The notes beneath the pieces were generated by a model. The model saw only the letters and a list, made by a program, of their open reading frames with translations. It was not told the DNA's origin and ran no database searches. Below, in pieces: positions 61,537 to 64,000 of a DNA stretch of 64,000 bases (the stretch's first letter is position 1; each line of letters opens with the position of its first letter). The position numbers and the translations under genes are program-made. The stretch is taken from positions 1 through 64,000 of the forward strand of contig JAEZIJ010000036.1 in the NCBI GenBank assembly GCA_023436715.1. The letters run 5' to 3'. Source of the DNA: Acidobacteriota bacterium (GTDB taxonomy: Bacteria; Acidobacteriota; Terriglobia; Bryobacterales; Bryobacteraceae).

Positions 61537-62750
61537 GCCCGCGCCGCCCACGCCGCGCGATACAGCGCCGTAACGAAGTCGGGCACAACGTCACATGAGG
61601 TCCCCGTCAACATCTTCAGCGGCTCCTCCGGCGTCGATTGTGCGAGCACCACGACTGGTCTGCCGAGGGCGCGGGCGTATCCAATCTCAAACAAGGTTCC
61701 CGCATCGAGTCCATCGACCAAGGCCAGCACAGCTCGACTTACCTTGAGTGCTTCTATGTCCTTTGGCGCGACGTCGTGCGCACGTCCCATGCCTACGTCG
61801 TGGAGCGGGGAAAAAACCCGAAGGCCCATGCCGAGGAGTGCCAGGCGCGCCTCCTCCACTAACCATCTCTGCGCGATGTTGAAGAAGGGACCAGCCAGAT
61901 AAACGTGGAATTCCCCCTCCCGAGGCGCGCCTTCGTCGAGTAGAATCGGGCTGAATGGGAAAGGGCCTTTCGCATCTATGCTCTCGGGAGCGATTGGCAG
62001 TACGCGGTCGTTGACGTACAAGGCAGCGGCGCGGGAAGCCTGCGTTGCTGCGTCGACAGCAGCTAATCCGTCTCCTGCCCATCGGGCGGCAAACACCGCA
62101 GCAAAGACGTCTCCTGAACCGATGGGCCAGATCCTCTCCGTTGCGTAGGCCGGGATTCGCTCAGAACGCCCGCGCTCATAGACAAAAGCTCCGCGCGCTC
62201 CCCGCTTCACAACGACCACCTCAGCGCCGTATTCGGCGGCGATTCTGTGCGCGGCATCTTCTGGATTCTCACTCTGCGTGAGTCTGGCCGCCTCCGCGCC
62301 GTTTAGGACGTAAGCAATCCGAGGCGACGATCCTGCCGCAGGGGTGAAGGGCTCGGGCGAGATTGGGCTTTGTGGGTCGTAGACGACACGCTCGGCGCGT
62401 ACCTCGGCACTGGCCTCAAGCATACCGAAGACGAGCACGTTCTTCTCTTCGACGCGGAGATGGACGTTCCCACCCTGTCCTATCGGTGGCCAGATTACTG
62501 GCGACGATAGCGCGTGGTCGTACTGAAACTGTCGGGTAACAGCTACGCTCGTCGCGATCGTCTCGAACTGAAAAGTCTGAGCAAGGCTCGCCAGCAGTCC
62601 CTCAGTCTCCTTGTCAACAGCCGTATAGAGACCTGTCTGAAAACCGAGGCCAGCTATGACAGCAGCAGCACGTCCGCCGCTGCCCCAGGTTTCGTCACTG
62701 TTGTAAGGTAGGCGGCAGCGTTCGCGATAAATGCCGCCAACCACCGCCAT
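61533..62750 (-). CDS. PfkB-type kinase fused to nucleoside 2-deoxyribosyltransferase
   Basis: A 405-residue two-domain enzyme. Residues 1-260 are a ribokinase/PfkB-like kinase with the anion-hole motif GSGDVF (211-216, catalytic Asp214). Residues 280-405 are a nucleoside deoxyribosyltransferase: HVYLAGPFF near 282-290 and DAGTLFEIGYARALG with catalytic Glu355. Together they could swap a base onto deoxyribose and phosphorylate the product, or cleave and phosphorylate a modified nucleoside. ATG 62750 lies 8 bp after the preceding gene's stop. Confidence 0.88.
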   Translation of the reverse strand: MAVVGGIYRERCRLPYNSDETWGSGGRAAAVIAGLGFQTGLYTAVDKETEGLLASLAQTFQFETIATSVAVTRQFQYDHALSSPVIWPPIGQGGNVHLRVEEKNVLVFGMLEASAEVRAERVVYDPQSPISPEPFTPAAGSSPRIAYVLNGAEAARLTQSENPEDAAHRIAAEYGAEVVVVKRGARGAFVYERGRSERIPAYATERIWPIGSGDVFAAVFAARWAGDGLAAVDAATQASRAAALYVNDRVLPIAPESIDAKGPFPFSPILLDEGAPREGEFHVYLAGPFFNIAQRWLVEEARLALLGMGLRVFSPLHDVGMGRAHDVAPKDIEALKVSRAVLALVDGLDAGTLFEIGYARALGRPVVVLAQSTPEEPLKMLTGTSCDVVPDFVTALYRAAWAARA

Positions 62751-62758
62751 TCGGCTCT

Positions 62759-63076
62759 TCACTTCACGCGAACGTGAACCCGGCATGCGCCTCCCTGAAT
62801 GTCAATGACCTCGGCGACGTATTGGTAGCCCCTCTCCATGCATTCGGCAAGGCTCTGGATGATCGAGGCGGTAATCGTTCCGGCCACTTGTCCGTTAAAG
62901 AGTGCCTCGATTGTGACTGCTTTACCGGTCTTGTTGACGGAAACGTCGAGCACCGTTCCCTTAGTGACTTGACTCAGCACCGTCCTGTTAGGCGAGTTCA
63001 ATGTCGTCTGCTGCGACAGCGTCGCGCAACTGTCACCAGGCTGGTCAATCCAGGTACCGCCACCCGATCCAGACAC
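62759..63076 (-). CDS. Small protein with glycine-rich N-terminus, first gene of the QueC operon
   Basis: A 105-residue protein starting at GTG 63076 with a strong AGGAGG 5-10 bp upstream. The first residues are MSGSGGGTW, then a compact beta-rich domain (VLSQVTKGTVLDVSVNKTGK, later VAEVIDIQGGACRVHVRVK). No known family is assigned with certainty. As the leader of an operon with a QueC-like enzyme, its exposed Gly/Ser terminus is a candidate for modification by that enzyme, by analogy with type IV CBASS. This is a hypothesis. Confidence 0.75.
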   Translation of the reverse strand: MSGSGGGTWIDQPGDSCATLSQQTTLNSPNRTVLSQVTKGTVLDVSVNKTGKAVTIEALFNGQVAGTITASIIQSLAECMERGYQYVAEVIDIQGGACRVHVRVK

Positions 63077-63080
63077 GTTT

Positions 63081-63115
63081 TACCTCCTATCGAATTTGTT
63101 CAACGAATAAATATA
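63081..63115 (-). promoter_or_regulatory. Promoter -10 and ribosome site of the minus-strand operon
   Basis: On the minus strand TATATT (63110-63115) lies about 35 bp before the GTG, and ATAGGAGGTA (63081-63090) gives a near-ideal ribosome site. A clear -35 is not seen. One promoter here would serve all four minus-strand genes. Confidence 0.45.
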
Positions 63116-63303
63116 GCGCGCCTCACGCCTACGCGAGGGTCGTGGCAAGTTTCCTATGCGGAGACGCGCTTTGAGTTGCATCTGAGATCGGCGAATCCAC
63201 ACGACCTTCACGGGTTGGAATCGGGAGAGACGAACTTCCGTCCCCCTGAACTGAATCTCGCCATGGATCGCCTCCACGGCTCTTTAATTCGACGGCCTCC
63301 AAC

Positions 63304-63325
63304 AGTCCCCCCAGAGTCCCCCCAG
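63304..63325 (+). repeat. Tandem 11-bp repeat near the attachment site
   Basis: AGTCCCCCCAG occurs twice back to back (63304-63314, 63315-63325), and a third exact copy lies at 63591-63601 on the other side of the tRNA-Asn fragment. Short repeats flanking an att core are typical arm-type integrase sites. Confidence 0.5.
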
Positions 63326-63394
63326 TTTCGCGCAGAATCCCGCTTTCGCGCGCGTAAGTGGTTGTGTTTGCAACGCCAGGCAGCTACAACCAAG

Positions 63395-63444
<50 letters not shown>

Positions 63445-63590
63445 TCCCAAGTCGTTGAATCCACTGCAACTCTTTGAGTTTCAAAACGATACGGCCTGTC
63501 TCCGTGTGACTGCCTAGACCCGCCGTCTTCCAGAAAAATTACCCAGATTTACCCAATTTTCCCCAATTCTCCCGGTGGGGTCCCCCAAAA

Positions 63591-63601
63591 AGTCCCCCCA
63601 G
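63591..63601 (+). repeat. Third copy of the 11-bp AGTCCCCCCAG repeat
   Basis: Exact match to the tandem pair at 63304-63325, on the far side of the tRNA-Asn fragment. Confidence 0.45.
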
Positions 63602-63769
63602 ATGCCGGCGTGGGGCACGGTGGTGCCGGACGGCGACCGTTGCGTCCGCCCAAGGCACCGGGCAAGCACCGGGCGGCACCACAGCCGTCCTTAGCGCCTT
63701 TTCGGCGGCGTCGATGAAGCGGCCAGCACTGAAACGACAAGACTTGCACCGCCTCGCACTCGCCAGCAC
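63602..63769. other. Non-coding stretch between attachment remnants
   Basis: I see no gene. Open frames on the minus strand here come from reading antisense through tRNA fragments. Confidence 0.4.
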
Positions 63770-63805
63770 TGGTGGACAGGGGTTCGATTCCCGTTAGCGC
63801 TACCA
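63770..63805 (+). repeat. 3' end of a second tRNA or tmRNA
   Basis: CTGGTGGACAGGGGTTCGAT then TCCCGTTAGCGCTACCA has a T arm with loop TTCGATT, an acceptor-like end and encoded CCA, but no matching 5' half. The GGTGGACAGGGG run before the T loop is reminiscent of ssrA (tmRNA) 3' ends, a frequent integration target. A T-run follows. Confidence 0.5.
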
Positions 63806-63945
63806 TTTTTTCATAGACTTACGGGCCGCGGGCAAGCACGGGCAAGCACGCGCGGCGGGCCCGCAGAAAACTCCAACAGCATTGGCCGATTGGCCGAGAA
63901 GATCTTTGTTGCGGTGGCGAGTGCACCGCTACAATCTGATCGATC

Positions 63946-63986
63946 GTTCACCGAAACGCCGTAGTTCGAGTCCTACCTGAAGAACC
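63946..63986 (+). repeat. Degenerate second copy of the tRNA-Asn 3' half
   Basis: Aligns with 63401-63443 over the whole length (about 34 of 43 positions, one gap): GTTCACCGAA, CGTAG, TTCGAGTCCTACCTGA, AGAACC. It lacks an intact CCA. It is a decayed attachment duplicate about 540 bp from the first. Confidence 0.65.
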
Positions 63987-64000
63987 CTTGTTACGTAAGA

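Noticed and set aside
58837..63076. Complete type IV CBASS
   Set aside because: QueC-like and OGG-like genes are present, but no CD-NTase, TGT-like gene or recognisable effector lies in the window.
58837..63076. Dpd-type 7-deazaguanine DNA modification system
   Set aside because: No DpdA-like transglycosylase or other dpd genes are visible; a lone QueC homologue is not enough.
63080..63277. Minus-strand frame of 65 codons upstream of the glycine-rich gene
   Set aside because: It overlaps the promoter and ribosome-site region of the operon and has no clear ribosome site of its own.

Overview
The window is high-GC DNA dominated by a lambda-like siphovirus prophage, with two clusters of probable defence genes on its flanks. 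The host cannot be named from sequence alone. Gene style (GTGA/ATGA overlaps, strong AAGGAGG ribosome sites, a DUF3489 protein with a histone-H1-like tail, a DUF3223 protein) fits a soil bacterium such as an acidobacterium, but that is only a guess.

Left flank (1-5 kb): the start of a probable transposase gene; an OLD-family ATPase/TOPRIM nuclease whose last conserved motif is cut off at the presumed insertion-sequence edge; a compact restriction-modification set (Vsr, a C5 cytosine methyltransferase and an Eco29kI-type GIY-YIG endonuclease, overlapping or nearly so); and a converging XRE regulator with two perfect GGAC-N4-GTCC boxes just upstream.

Regulatory and cargo part (5-13.4 kb): small phage-type genes with zinc-finger motifs, a HicA-like/winged-helix protein, an XRE protein, a pseudogene with an in-frame TGA, a large SMC-like ATPase with an atypical Walker A, a MITE-like inverted-repeat element, a DUF3223/HNH-like protein and a tRNA-like gene.

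Structural part (13.5-45 kb): two ParB-type DNA methyltransferases, two minus-strand genes sharing a promoter-like motif, then a lambda-order late operon. This runs terminase, gpW, portal, S49 protease with an internal scaffold start, decoration protein, capsid, head-tail joining, tail tube, tail chaperone with a -1 frameshift, tape measure, tip proteins, fibre and a probable lysis pair. An HNH endonuclease gene sits inside the tail-tip genes.

Replication and integration part (45-58.7 kb): SNF2-type helicase, ssDNA-binding-like protein, DUF2303, VRR-NUC nuclease, a second C5 methyltransferase, an AEP-type primase, a UvrD-like helicase, an excisionase-like protein and a tyrosine integrase.

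Right flank (58.8-64 kb): between the integrase and tRNA-Asn-derived attachment remnants lies a compact two-strand locus. The plus strand carries a D12-class adenine methyltransferase and an OGG-like HhH-GPD glycosylase. The minus strand carries a small glycine-rich protein, a PfkB kinase/nucleoside deoxyribosyltransferase fusion, a QueC-like enzyme and a nitroreductase-like protein. It resembles the nucleobase-modifying half of type IV CBASS without a CD-NTase and is the best candidate here for an undescribed system.
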